Made by a program: the position numbers and the translations under genes. A stretch of 64,000 nt of DNA from assembly GCA_029204225.1 (NCBI GenBank), contig CM055094.1:68549036-68613035 (forward strand), read 5' to 3'. The DNA comes from Diphasiastrum complanatum (taxonomy: Eukaryota > Streptophyta > Lycopodiopsida > Lycopodiales > Lycopodiaceae). The notes beneath the pieces are model-generated. The model made no database searches. It was not told where the DNA came from and saw nothing but the letters and a program-made list of their open reading frames with translations. Every line of letters begins with the position of its first letter. Position 1 is the first letter of the stretch. Below are positions 9,930 through 21,300 of the stretch, in pieces.

Positions 9930-10305
9930 GCATAAATGGATCTGTTTGATGCAAGTGAAGAACTCCAAGGAAAATAGGATTGTAGCTCACAGTAGAAGTT
10001 CTTATAAAAGAGTTGTATCTCGATGAATGTTGGTTACCCTGAGATACCAGTGAGACAGAGATGAGGTGGCCGAAGTGTCAGAATGATTTCCTAAGGTGTA
10101 GCCTATCAGTTGTCGATCTAGAACACCCATGACCCATGAGTATGAATAGAAGAAAGAGAAAAAAGAAAAAAAAAAGAAAAAAATGCATAGAATGTATTTA
10201 AGTAATGATATGAAGTATAAACAAGGAACGAGGTGAACAATAGGCGAGATGTACAAGGAAAGGAATAATATAATATTATTATTGTTTTTTGTTTCAAGAG
10301 AAAAT
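9930..10305. other. Post-pol spacer of the gypsy element
   Basis: Sequence between array C and the end of the integrase frame, with a purine-rich A/G tract on the plus strand at about 10150-10190. No gene recognised. Confidence 0.5.
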
Positions 10306-10308
10306 ATC

Positions 10309-12282
10309 CTAAATTGGGTCAACAAAGAACAACTCTTTGTAGTACCACCGTAGACGACCACCGTTCACGACAGTGTCTAGGAGTGTCCGGTCAAGTGTTT
10401 GTAACTGGACTGCACCATTAGGAAATATTTTGTTAATAACGTATGGCCCTTCACTTCTGAATTTTAACTTGACGGGGTGCTTCTTTGATGTATAAAGAAG
10501 TACCTGGTCACCTAAATGTAGATCTTTATTGCGCAGGTGACGGTCATGCCAGGCTTTTTGGCATCGTTTGTTAACTAGTTGTGCGTGATAAGATATTAGT
10601 CTTGTCTCGCATAACTGGGCTAGCGTAAATAGCCTAGTTTTGACTTGTTGTTCGATTGAAGCTTTTTCACAGAGATCTGTTGAAAAAGCCTCCGTAACTC
10701 GTAGCGAAGGTACTAAGAATTCTACGGGCATTACCGCTTCTTGACCGTATACTAAGTGGAAAGGGGTTACCCACCCAATGGCTTTCTTCGGGGTGGTGCG
10801 GTAAGCCCAGATAGCTGAGAAAAGTTTTGTTTCCCGATCAGAGCGACTGGTTTCAACTATCTTGGTTAGAATCTTACAGATCGTCTTGTTAGTTGATTCA
10901 GCCTAGCCATTACACCTAGGATAGTACGGTGTACTTTTTCTGTGAACGACAAGGTAATGGCGTAGGAGATTATCAATGACAGCATTTAAAAAATGTGTGC
11001 CGCGATCACTAACAAGCTCCATGGGACAGCCAAAACGGGTAATAATATTTTCGTAAAGAAAACGTGCAACTGTGTTTGCATTGGCGTCCTTCATTGCTCA
11101 GGCCTCTACCCACTTAGTGGCATAATCTGTGGCTATGAGGATGTATCGAGCTTGGGTATGTTTCGCTGCTGGACGATGGGTCCAACAAAGTCAATCCCCC
11201 ACTTATGGAAGGCTTCGCCTCCTATAATGGAAGTCAATGGTGTGAAGTCTGCTTTGGTATTTTTCTTTGCTCTTTGACAGACATCACATGCTTTAACGAC
11301 AGCAAACATGTCTTTAAACAAAGATGGCCACCACAATCCTGCTCGAAGGATAATCCTCGTTGTGGCTTCAGCAGAAAAGTGGCCACCATTGATGCCCTCA
11401 TGAGCCTGGGATATTATCGGTCGTATCTCAGATTCATAGGCACATCATCGAATAATGTCGTCAACGCCCCTTTTGTAAAGTTGTCCCGCAGTTAACTAAA
11501 AGGGCGCTGCTTTTATTAAAAAAAAAATTTCGTTGTACACAGGCCTTCTTTTAGTCGGCCTGTTGTGAGGAATTAAGTGATCTCCTCGGCCCATAGAGGT
11601 GTGGCATCGATCTGAAAAAGGCATGCATCAGGAAGATCATCGTTGACTGGTGCAGTTGCTTTTTCAGCACTTGGTAGTCTGGAAAGGTGATCCGCCATGA
11701 AATGTTTGGACCCTTTCCAAATGACTATACGGAAAATAAATTCCTCCAAAATTAGTAGCCATCAAGCTATTTGTCCCGTCTTACAGGACTTATTAACGAT
11801 ATATAGGAGTGCTTGATGGTCTGTGTAGAAAGCAAAGGTCTGGCCTTATAAATAATGTCGTAGTTGTTGTACCGCATAGACCATTGCCAATGCTTCTTTC
11901 TCGGTAGTGGTATAGTTTACTTCAACAGGCACCAATTGCCTGCTTAAGAAACGTATGGGAAAGTCCTCGCATACTTGCCTGGTTGTGCACATGGAATTAT
12001 GTCGTGTAATCTGGCGAGTGGAGTATGGGAGCCGTTGTGAGTGTCGTCTTCAACTTCTCAAAGGCCTTAGTTCGTTCTTCGGTCCAGCGAGGATCTACCA
12101 CAACTAAATAAACGAGACGTGCCTTGCCGGCATAGTCGATTATAAAGATGCGATTGTAGTTGGTATGACCGAGGAAGACATATACTTCCTTCACTGTTGC
12201 AGGTAGGGGCATGTCCACGATAACCTTGATTTTTGACGGGTCGGTAGAAATACCGTCCTTTGATATTATATGCCCGATGGCC
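10309..12282 (-). pseudogene. Gypsy pol: RT end, RNase H, integrase
   Basis: Read downward from 12282: RT C-terminus (AIGHIISKDGISTDPSKI; LGHTNYN), then RNase H (REREALAMVYAVQQLRHYL, FYTDHQALLYIVNKS, MADHLSRLP) in 11990-11560. Integrase follows with its H2C2 zinc domain near 11400-11280 (CDVCQRAKK), the catalytic core (KWGIDFVGP near 11200; SDRGTHF near 11010) and the C-terminal GPYVINKIFPNGAVQL segment at 10500-10309. The catalytic D,D residues of integrase are visible; the third acidic residue is not in a continuous frame. There are several stops and frameshifts, so this is not functional. RT motifs upstream, including the polymerase active site, are missing. Confidence 0.8.
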
Positions 12283-12572
12283 AAATGTGGCTTTATGTAT
12301 ACAAGTGTGAGAGCTCAAGCTACTACTGACTCAGCTGATCTAGCACGTGTGAGAGTGCCTAGTCACCAATAGATCCACTAATCACATCCAACTTGGCACA
12401 TGGTCCATGATTTCCTAGATGTAAGCCACCTCCTTGATTTTTGGCAATTTTTCTAATTATAGGTACTTAGATAAATATCTTCTACAAGTGGAAACTCACA
12501 TACTACAGATGTGTCCACACATGTGAGCATACCTCTACACATGGGAGATCTCTCCTACTCTCATGGTATATG
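12283..12572 (-). repeat. Copia LTR, 5' half
   Basis: Direct homologue of 948-1240 (minus orientation), 290 bp with high similarity throughout. On the minus strand it follows a copia RNase H, so it is the start of a 3' LTR. It breaks off at 12282 inside a CCACATTTGGCC string where gypsy RT begins. Confidence 0.75.
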
Positions 12573-13880
12573 ATTTCCTACCAATAAAATTATGTCAAGT
12601 GGCATATCACTAAAAAACTAGATTTTGGCCATTTTAGCCACTAGATTTCAAATAGAATGACATGTACAAACTATATGACTAATCTAAATGACATGATCAT
12701 TTATTTTACACATGGGAACAGGGTCCACACATGTATAATGATGATATATACATGGATTTTGCCTAGATCAAGCAAGATCTTGACTATTTTCACAGATGTC
12801 AATGCTTCACATGAGGATAGAGAGATGGTATCTTGCTTTTTTGAAAGCCAATGATATAACCCCTCCACATAAGAACATAGCAAGAACACTTACGGATTTT
12901 CTATCCATCTTATCACCTGCAAAATCCTAGTCCAAGTATGCTCTCAAACACAAGTTAGTCCCTTGATAGATAATGCCAAAATTCCTTGTAGTCGAGATGT
13001 ACCTTAACACTCTGTTGGCACTTTTCCAATGACATACTAAAAGACCTTGCATATATTGACTCAACTTGCTTACACTAAATCTTAGATCAAGTCTAGTGAT
13101 TTTCAAATAGATCAAAAATCCAATAAGTTTTCTATGGAGTGTGATGTCCTCAAAACATACTTCATTACCATCAATAGAAACTTTCACAACTTGCTCCATA
13201 GAGGTTTCAATCCCTTTACAATCTTTCGTTCCAAACTTGTCTAAGGTGGAGGTAGCATACTTTGATTGACAAATGAAAGTAAAATCATTGCTTCTAGAGA
13301 CTTCTATATCAATTATGAACTTAAGAAGTCCTAGATCTACCATCTTGAATTCACTAGACAATGCTATCTTGACATCTCTTATGCCATTAAGACCATTTCA
13401 TGTGAGAATAATATCATCAACATACAAAACCAAAATAGTGTTTTCTTCCCATGTGGAAGATTTACAAGCTCAAGTTTGATTTTCCATTAATGCATCAAAC
13501 TAAACAGCACAACATCTTTCCAGGATTGTGAGTTAATAACATCTTCAAAACAAGATGGTTCTTCAATCATAGTAGTCAAGAAAGTGTAGGAAGTGATACG
13601 ATGAGAATCTTCCCTTTGCTTGCCCTTCTTGAATATAGGTGAACCTTGATGGCTCGGCCTTGTGCCTTGTAGATCTTCTTGGCCTTCTCAGAACTTGAGA
13701 TAGATCCTCAAAGTATTCATCATCTTGAAGCTCCTCCTCAACCTTTGCAAGATCTTTGACAACATGAGAGTTAGATGAGCTCTCATTCACTTTGGCATTT
13801 GTGAGATTCATCAAAGAGAACATCTCTACTTACTTTAACTTTCTTAGAGATAGGATCATAAATCCTAAATCCCTTGGACC
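12573..13880 (-). pseudogene. Copia pol remnant (integrase end, RT, RNase H)
   Basis: Minus strand, in order: end of integrase (IYDPISKKVKVSRDVLF-like, about 13870), acidic linker (RRSTRHKAEPSRFTYI, about 13650), short RT N-terminal block, a deletion, then the RT centre with an LYVDD box near 13430, RT thumb (FKMVDLGLLKF, SKYATSTLDKF, about 13360-12930) and RNase H (SLSSCEALT, about 12800). Internal deletions and stops disable it. The LTR start follows at 12572. Same family as the plus-strand copia at 4930-6757. Confidence 0.75.
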
Positions 13881-14089
13881 ACAAACCGCAAAGGGGACCA
13901 CAAACCGCAAAGGGACACAAAAACGAAAAACTATGAAAGAGACAAAAAGAACGAAAGCAAATGGGAGATTATGAAACAAACGAAGAGGAATCTTGCGCGC
14001 TGCCAGCTGGCAGCTCAACGGGCTTGGAGTCATAGACTTCACGCCCAGCTGAAACGAATGGCAACGACGAACACTAATTTAGCCAAAAT

Positions 14090-14500
14090 TTGTCTCCAAA
14101 ATTGTATTGGTGATATTTTTTACAATTTTAACCAACAAATTGTAGATTTTTATTCGCAATTCTTTTGGCAAAAATTGCCAAAACAATTGCAAAAATTCAT
14201 TTCCGCAATTTTTTGACACTATTTTTAAAAAAAATTGCGAAAATAAATTTTTGCAATTTTTGCAAAAAAAATTGCTAAAAAAATATCCGCAATTTTTGCC
14301 ACAACAATTACGGAAATAGATTTTCGCAATTTTTTTGACAATTTTTGCCCAAAAAATCTGGCAAAAAATATCGACCAAATAAATTGCGGAAATAAATCCG
14401 CAATTATTATGCCAAAAAATTGCGGGTGGATTTCCACAATTTTTTTATTGTTAATTTAGCCATAGAAATCGTGGAAAATTAGCCAAAAAAATTGCGGGAC
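14090..14500. repeat. AT-rich palindromic repeat block
   Basis: Repeated permutations of TTTTTGCAATTTTTG and AAATTGCGGAAATAAAT in both orientations. The clearest hairpin is at 14382-14405: arms AATTGCGGA and TCCGCAATT around a six-base spacer. Several other short inverted pairs lie between 14170 and 14480. No coding content. Confidence 0.65.
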
Positions 14501-14563
14501 CAAAATTGCAGATTTGCAAAAAAGAAATACGAAAACCGTTTGGTAAGAAGAAGAATTATCCAA

Positions 14564-14905
14564 CAACGACAAGGATTCCCAGGAGAGTGTTGAAATCTTA
14601 AACAAAAATTTATTGGACATTCATTTCTAAGGACAAAGTTGTTATTAAAGAGGACAAAATGTTACATCTCTCATTAACTAGGGTTAATGTGCATCTAACC
14701 TTGGGTTAGAATGGCCCATTGAGGTTGTCTCTGAGTACTCGGTTCAATGGAAAGTATGATCAACGACAATGATTCCCAGGAGAGAGTAGAATCCTAAACA
14801 GAAATTTATTGGACTTTCATTTCTAAAGACAAAATGTTACATCCCTCATTAACTAGGGTTAATGTGCATCTATCCTTGGGTTAGGGGGCCTATTGAGGTT
14901 AAACA
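14564..14905 (+). repeat. 197-bp tandem duplication
   Basis: The unit 14564-14760 recurs at 14761-14905, both beginning CAACGACAA and sharing TTAACTAGGGTTAATGTGC and CCTTGGGTTAG. The second copy lacks about 20 internal bases and is shortened at its end. Confidence 0.75.
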
Positions 14906-15053
14906 CTAACGAGAGCGCAAAGCAAAACCACTAATGCCCCAGCATTTTGGCATCTGGAGGATTGAGCTGAATACAGATGACATTAAAGAGGCATTTATTT
15001 TGCTTTGATTGCAAATTGGTTTGGGACTTAAAGCTCCTTATTCAAGGCTGAAT

Positions 15054-15059
15054 TTTATT
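15054..15059 (-). terminator. Putative poly(A) signal of the subtilase gene
   Basis: AATAAA on the minus strand about 250 bases downstream of the subtilase stop codon; a normal distance for a plant 3' UTR. Confidence 0.4.
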
Positions 15060-15305
15060 GTTGTGTATACAGTTGTTGCCCAAGAATACTAAACATCTGC
15101 TAAGTATTTAATGAGAATGGCTCTCTACAATCACTTAGAATACACCCTGCTCCTGTGTCAACTGCTCCAGCTTTCCATCTGCGAATACATGTAGATGTAT
15201 GCTCACTTTTGAACAAAAAAATTTACCACAAATGCCTCTATGCATCAGGAAGCCTCAGAAATACTCCTGGATAACAATTTCTGCTCTCTAGTCCAGCTTT
15301 CTTTT

Positions 15306-18300
15306 TTAGTATGCAGAGTGTCCCTGGGCAGTTGTAACAGTTGAAATATCAACTGTCTGTACAACAATTGAGCTTTTGACAAGATGTGTACCATCATTCC
15401 AAATGAAGTAGCCAAATTTATATCCAGATGTCTGATTCAGTGCTGTGAAGGTTATTTGGAATGATTGTTTCTCGCCATCTTTGATGAAGTCCAACTTTGA
15501 GGGTTGTACCTCGACCGAAATCCCTGTAGGAGCTCTGACATAGACTTCATATGAACTACTGTTGCTTCCAACATTGGTGACAGTTCTGGTGACTGTGAGT
15601 GATCCATTCAAAGCTGAGATGGCTACTGAAGGATAATTGAAATTAGTCACGGTTGGTGGAGTTTGGGGACAAGTAAAATTGGTGCCAGTTAGTACAGCAA
15701 TTGAAGAACTTGTGTAGTTGAGGCTACAAAGGAAAAGGACATAATCCTCTGGAGTTGCATCATACAAAAGGCCTGGATCTGCAGCAGCATTGGGGTTAAT
15801 GTGTCCTGCGCCATAATTGAATGGACCTGCAGTTGTTAAGTCGCCGGAATATATTGGTTGCTCCTCATTATCATATAAAGAGGCTGCAGGGGAGAGCAAT
15901 TTGCACAATCAATGGAAACTATTCAGAATGAAATTTCAAACAAAGCTTCTAGTGAGTTTGACTCAGCAGATGCTTGTTGAACTCAAGTGCATATTAAAAA
16001 TTTGCAGAATGAATCTCCGTGAAGTTTGATTTTGCTCATGCTTGTTCATTTCAAATATATCTACTCTAAGATGAGTAGATCAAAATTGCTTCGAATTTGG
16101 AAATAGAGACTTCTTAGTTTTCTAAATTTTCAAATTGACAAACTGAGCTAACCTGTAGTCAAAATGGCAGACTTGATTGCAGCAGGGCTCCAATCTGGAT
16201 GCAGGCCTTTGAGAAGAGCACTGATACCTGCAACATGTGGGCAGGACATGGATGTCCCTGAGATAATATTGAACTTCACCACCCGTTTGTCACTTGAAAT
16301 TCCTGTTGGAGAAGTTGCACCAGTATAGGCAGCTAGAATATTCAAACCAGGAGCAGTAATGTCCGGCTGCATCAACACAAAGTGCTCGATTAACAAAAGA
16401 CAGTCTTCCTTTTCTTTAAGGTTTGTATAAATAATAGAAGTAATATAGCACAGAAAGATTGAAGGCTTGCATTGGAAGACTATGTCAGGTGGTCGAATTC
16501 TAGAACGATGGTTACAGTAATGTGATCGTTTCATGTGGCATTTCACATGGTTTCAGAGAAAGGAATATTTAAAGATAAACCAGACATTTGAGATGAAGTC
16601 TCCCCTGTAGCGAACTCTATGCAAGGTAGAATAAGTCAGAGTGGGACGTTGACTTGCTCTGTATCAATTGGCAAATCCTTGTAGAGAGCCTTCTTGATGC
16701 CCTCTTAATTTGCCATTGACTATGGGAGGTAACCAAAAGCATTGCTGCTCCAACTAACAGGTTTGCTCTTGAACAGACTGGAACAGAAGTCCTTATGATC
16801 TTAAAAATAGCTAAATGCCCACTTAGAGCTCTCACACATTATGTTCCCGCGAAAGGCCTTACAGACATAGCTTTAATGTTTGACTGATGATGCATGGCGT
16901 CCAGCTGAAATGGGAAGTCGCTAGTGAAGAGGAAAATGAACAAGGATCTAGTCTTGGGGGTCTAGTCCCTAATTTGGGCAATGCTCTGTTTTATCCAGAA
17001 AAATTCATTTTGGAAAAAATCCCTGCACCATGAGATGATGTAGGTCTGGGTGACATTGGCATGGGCTATAGGTGGCAGTAATGTCTTTGTGGGACATCTC
17101 CAAGAGGATGGCTGTTGGTGGCTGGGATGGCACTCTTCTGCCGTTCAGATCCAAGGTTCTAAAACTTGAAAATATAAAAACCTATTAACAGCTTTCTTGA
17201 CCCAACGTAATAATCTGATAAGGCGTCTGCCCCGCCTACCCGTTAGCAAAATTCAGTCAATTCTAACTTGTGCTAACTGAGAGTGGTGGTCCCCCAGCCT
17301 GAAGTTATCATGCACAAATTAGCAAATGTATTCAGTTTGTGCTAGCTTGTGTGCTAGTCTATTGGTTCCTTAACTGAGCCAAAAACATGCACTTAAGCTA
17401 ACGGGAGCCACTGTCAACCATGGAGTACAACAGATCTACAACAGATCCTTGGAGATGGCAGTCCACTCCCTCTCCCTGTTCACGCACTCCTGGCCTTCCA
17501 AGCAGCCTTTCTTGCCCCGCGTTGGACATGGCAGTGCGTTTCAATGTGCCTGATGCATATCCTTGGAGATGGCAGTGCCTTTCAATGGGTGTGAAGTGGG
17601 GCAGGTAGCTGGTTAGTGGTAACAGAACTGTAAATGATAACTGTAAGTGGGCAGCCAGCATCACAGTTAGCAAGCTGTTCTCTTAACGACTAACAATACT
17701 TGTTTTTTCCAAACTGGTAGGTGGGGCAGGCCCCTAAGCAAGCTATTTAGTTACTCAGTTGCTTTTTCAATAATCAGCAACATCGCTCTGGGGGTCTAAA
17801 TACCAGCTCGGTAACCCACAAGTCTTCTATATGAGAGTTGCCCAAAGTTTGAAAGCGGTGTACCTTTAATAAATCAGGAATTAGAGTGTTTGGGCCTTGA
17901 GAAGAGAAAGCTGCCATCACTGGTGCTGGCTTGACATCCAAGACTGTTGTTGAAGATGTGAGTTTTGCTTGCCGAGAGCTGCAAGCAACAAAACCAAGCA
18001 TCAGCTAGAATTTCACCTTTTGGAGTTCAGTGTATCAACAGCTCCAAAACATGACTTGGCAAAGACATGTGTCGCCAATGCTTCAAAATTTATGTTTATA
18101 CTTCAGCTCTGTTGCTAGTTTATCCTGGCGATTTCATTTTAGATCCTCCAGAAGTAGATTTAAAAGAGCCCATTCAAAATAATCATGGAGTTCAGCATAA
18201 AGGTTGCGTTCTATTGCATAAATCACTAAGCTTACTGTAAATAAGCTGAAGAGATGGACAACATCCATTGAATGAGACTTGCCTACATTTTCAGTATGAA

Positions 18301-21300
18301 ACGGATCCAAAAATTTATCCTAATCAAGACATGTAATTGATATCTCTAACAGGTAAAGAATCGGAAGCTTCTGGCTTTGTTTGATGGCAATGTATTAACT
18401 TTAGACTAATCAGGACGCAATGTACACCTGCTTGAGTTTAAGTAGGCAAAGATCGCTCCTGCATTTCTTGCACCAACGTGGGTTGCAGGCAGAACATGGG
18501 GATCTGCAATGGTTTCTTCCCCATCATCAGGTGTGTTCGCCAATATCATCCCAGCTCCACCTGCCAGCAGAACGGCTTCTCCCTTTGAAACACGACCCGT
18601 AACTCCACGTTTGCAAGCTACAATCTTACCTTTTGCTTTAGCTGGATCCAAAGAGCCAATGACGCAATTCAAACTGCACAATCAGTAAATGCATGAAAAA
18701 AGATATTATCAGGCAAGACACAAGAAAGCCTGCATTCATGAATGGAAACAACTCACTGCATCCACATGAAGATGTTCATAACTTCACCTGTCTGAATAAT
18801 CTGCAGATGCAGCTTTTATATCACCTCCTGAGACTAGGGGGTAAAAGCGATTTTTAAGTTTGTACTCAGATAAGCTCTCTCCCTGTTTCCAAAAGCTGCA
18901 GTTAGACACGAATTCAGATGGAAACGAGCTAGTAGACTTGTTTAAATGTCACACTTCCATTTAATTTTCTCCAGATGTTGATAATGTATGACCTTTATCT
19001 AATACTTTCAGTTTTAAGCTGTTTGCATCTTCAGCTCCAAATTCAAAGCACACATTTTACTTCCATGCTGGTAAAAGGCATCCAAAGGAAATTTTGTGTG
19101 ATGGGCTCCAGGTGCAAATTCAAGAGAGAAATCCAAACAAGCTCCAGGTTTCCCTTCATAGTGCTTATTTGTCCTATTTGCAAGAATGTAACTGCCGAAA
19201 AATTTTCTTTCTGAAGTTCGTTTCTCCCCACAACGATACACTTTCTAATCAATTTATATCAGTGCAGCCTGTCAAAGAGTTTGTCCCTCGTATCTATTCC
19301 TGCTTTTCCTTGGTGCACGTCTTCAGCTTAAAGGTTTAGGAATAAGGTTTTAAGCCACAACTCCAACTGAGAACTCAGAACATAGAAGAAAACATCAATG
19401 CACAGAAATGGGCAAACTGCCAGGAAATTGTGATGGTTATTGCTGAGCCTATAGCTCATGATAAGGCATGCAATACACTATTTGAGTAGCATATAGGCAC
19501 CTTTCTGGTGTGCAGCAGTATCAAGCACTGTTTTTCATCTCGCAGTGCAATAAAAGATGACCTTTCTATTGCCACTTTCTTTGTTTCATAGATGACAGAT
19601 TCAAATGATGATTCGGCACAGTCCATTACAGTTTAGTGCAAATCATTTCCAGCAGTGAGGTGCTTCTTCTCCTTCCTAGTAAACAGAGTTCTTGCATGAA
19701 ATTGCTCATCAAGATCACTGGTCGCTCTTAAATCTACTATGAGAAGACCAACATTGATTTAACAAATACTTTTACAGCACGGTTGCTCAACCCTGTCTCT
19801 AGCTTAGAAATACTGCCTTTATGCATTTTATAAATGAATGATCCTAAATCCAGCTACCTAAAATTGGACCTAATTAGAACTTCTGCAGCATGAAATTTAT
19901 ATCTCAAGATATTGCATACAAAAAAAGCCCCATACAACTTTAAGCACTCTTCTTATGTATTTTCATTCAGCAACAGGCAATACATCAAAGAATATAACTT
20001 AACAAATTCAGGCTGTTAGACAGGTATCAGATAATTGCAATACTTACTTCATAGGCTGCATAATTTCCGAGAATGGCATAAGAAGTGAAGTCTCTGTCAA
20101 TGCTACTGGCGGCAACTGTAATAATCCATGGCGCTACATTTGTAACACTACCAGAAGAAGGACCAGCATTTCCAGCAGAACAAATGACAGTAATTCCTTG
20201 TTGTACCGCATGAAAGGCTCCTATGGCAATGCCATCTTGATAGAGAGGAGGAAGTGGGGGAGAGCCTCCTAGAGATAGAGTGAAAATGTTCACACCATCT
20301 TGTATACCGTCATCTAAAGCTGCCAAGATATCAGCATCGTAGCATCCACCTGGCCAGCACACTTTGTAGATGGCAATCCTTGAGTATGGGGCGCCACCTT
20401 TTGCAGTACCATTTGCAAACCCCAGGGCATTTGCACCTACAACAAATTCACCACCAGCAGTTGATGAAGTATGCGTTCCATGTCCCTCTGCGTCCCTTGG
20501 AGAGCGGAACTCTCCAGTAGCAGTCTCATTCAATGGGCCATTTTCAGCCTCATATGCGTCAATGTAAAAACGAGCACCAATCAACTTCCTGCAAACTCCA
20601 AATATATACCCTGATCAGAATGGCTTCAAGACTGATTGAGTCAGGACTTATCTTATGATTCATCTAGCATGGTGTGTCCATAATGCTCTAGTTAGAAATG
20701 TTCAGTTCTAAGATTCCAGAATCATTCATTGCAACGGAGGCAGCTATCTTCTATAGAAGTTTTACAAGTACAGGGTGGGTGTGGAGACTTCCAGAGAAGT
20801 CTGGGATCTGCTGAAGAATCGTTATGAAGCCAAGTCTGTTTCGAGCATCTTGATGCTGCAGATTGCCAAAAGAAAAAGGAAGATGCAAAGCAGAAGGTAG
20901 TAGCAGAGGCAAACGTCACTGGGGTGGAGCATTAATAACTACACTTCATGATTGTTACCTAAATAGTTCACACTAAACGGTACATTTGTAATATTCACGA
21001 TCACCTCAGTTGATGTATGTACATATATACACAGTAAATCGATCAATTAAGCAATGAGAAGAAAGAGTCGAAGATTACTCATTTGCATTTCTCTTGTTTA
21101 GATTTTATATTCAGCAAGAGTGGTATCAGAGTTAATAATTAATCTCTAAAGGATGTACCACCCCAGCAAGTGATATCAGCCAAGGATCTATACGCCTCAT
21201 CTTTCAAATGATAACTTGACATTGCTTAGCGATGGACTTTATGTACTCAAACTAACAAAGAATTCATTACCTATCAGCGGATCAGAGTTGTAGAGCTTTG

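Larger units (their letters stand above)
6769..12282 (-). mobile_element. Ty3/gypsy retrotransposon, 3' part
   Basis: Minus-strand gypsy sequence read from 12282 down: end of RT, RNase H, integrase, then a non-pol 3' region with two 25-bp arrays and an extra decayed ORF. There is no LTR at the distal end; it abuts copia sequence near 6757-6769. Its missing upstream half is represented by the plus-strand piece at 1241-4930, which carries the same 25-bp array family. Confidence 0.75.

Noticed and set aside
9409-9968. Minus-strand open frames of 86 and 100 codons with repeated RSRPK/STEAV-like peptides
   Set aside because: Same artefact in array C; no start context or family signal.
16617-17673. 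Short open frames in subtilase intron 9 and a twice-occurring CCTTGGAGATGGCAGT string
   Set aside because: No domain and no splice-compatible frame. Exons 9 and 10 join perfectly without it.
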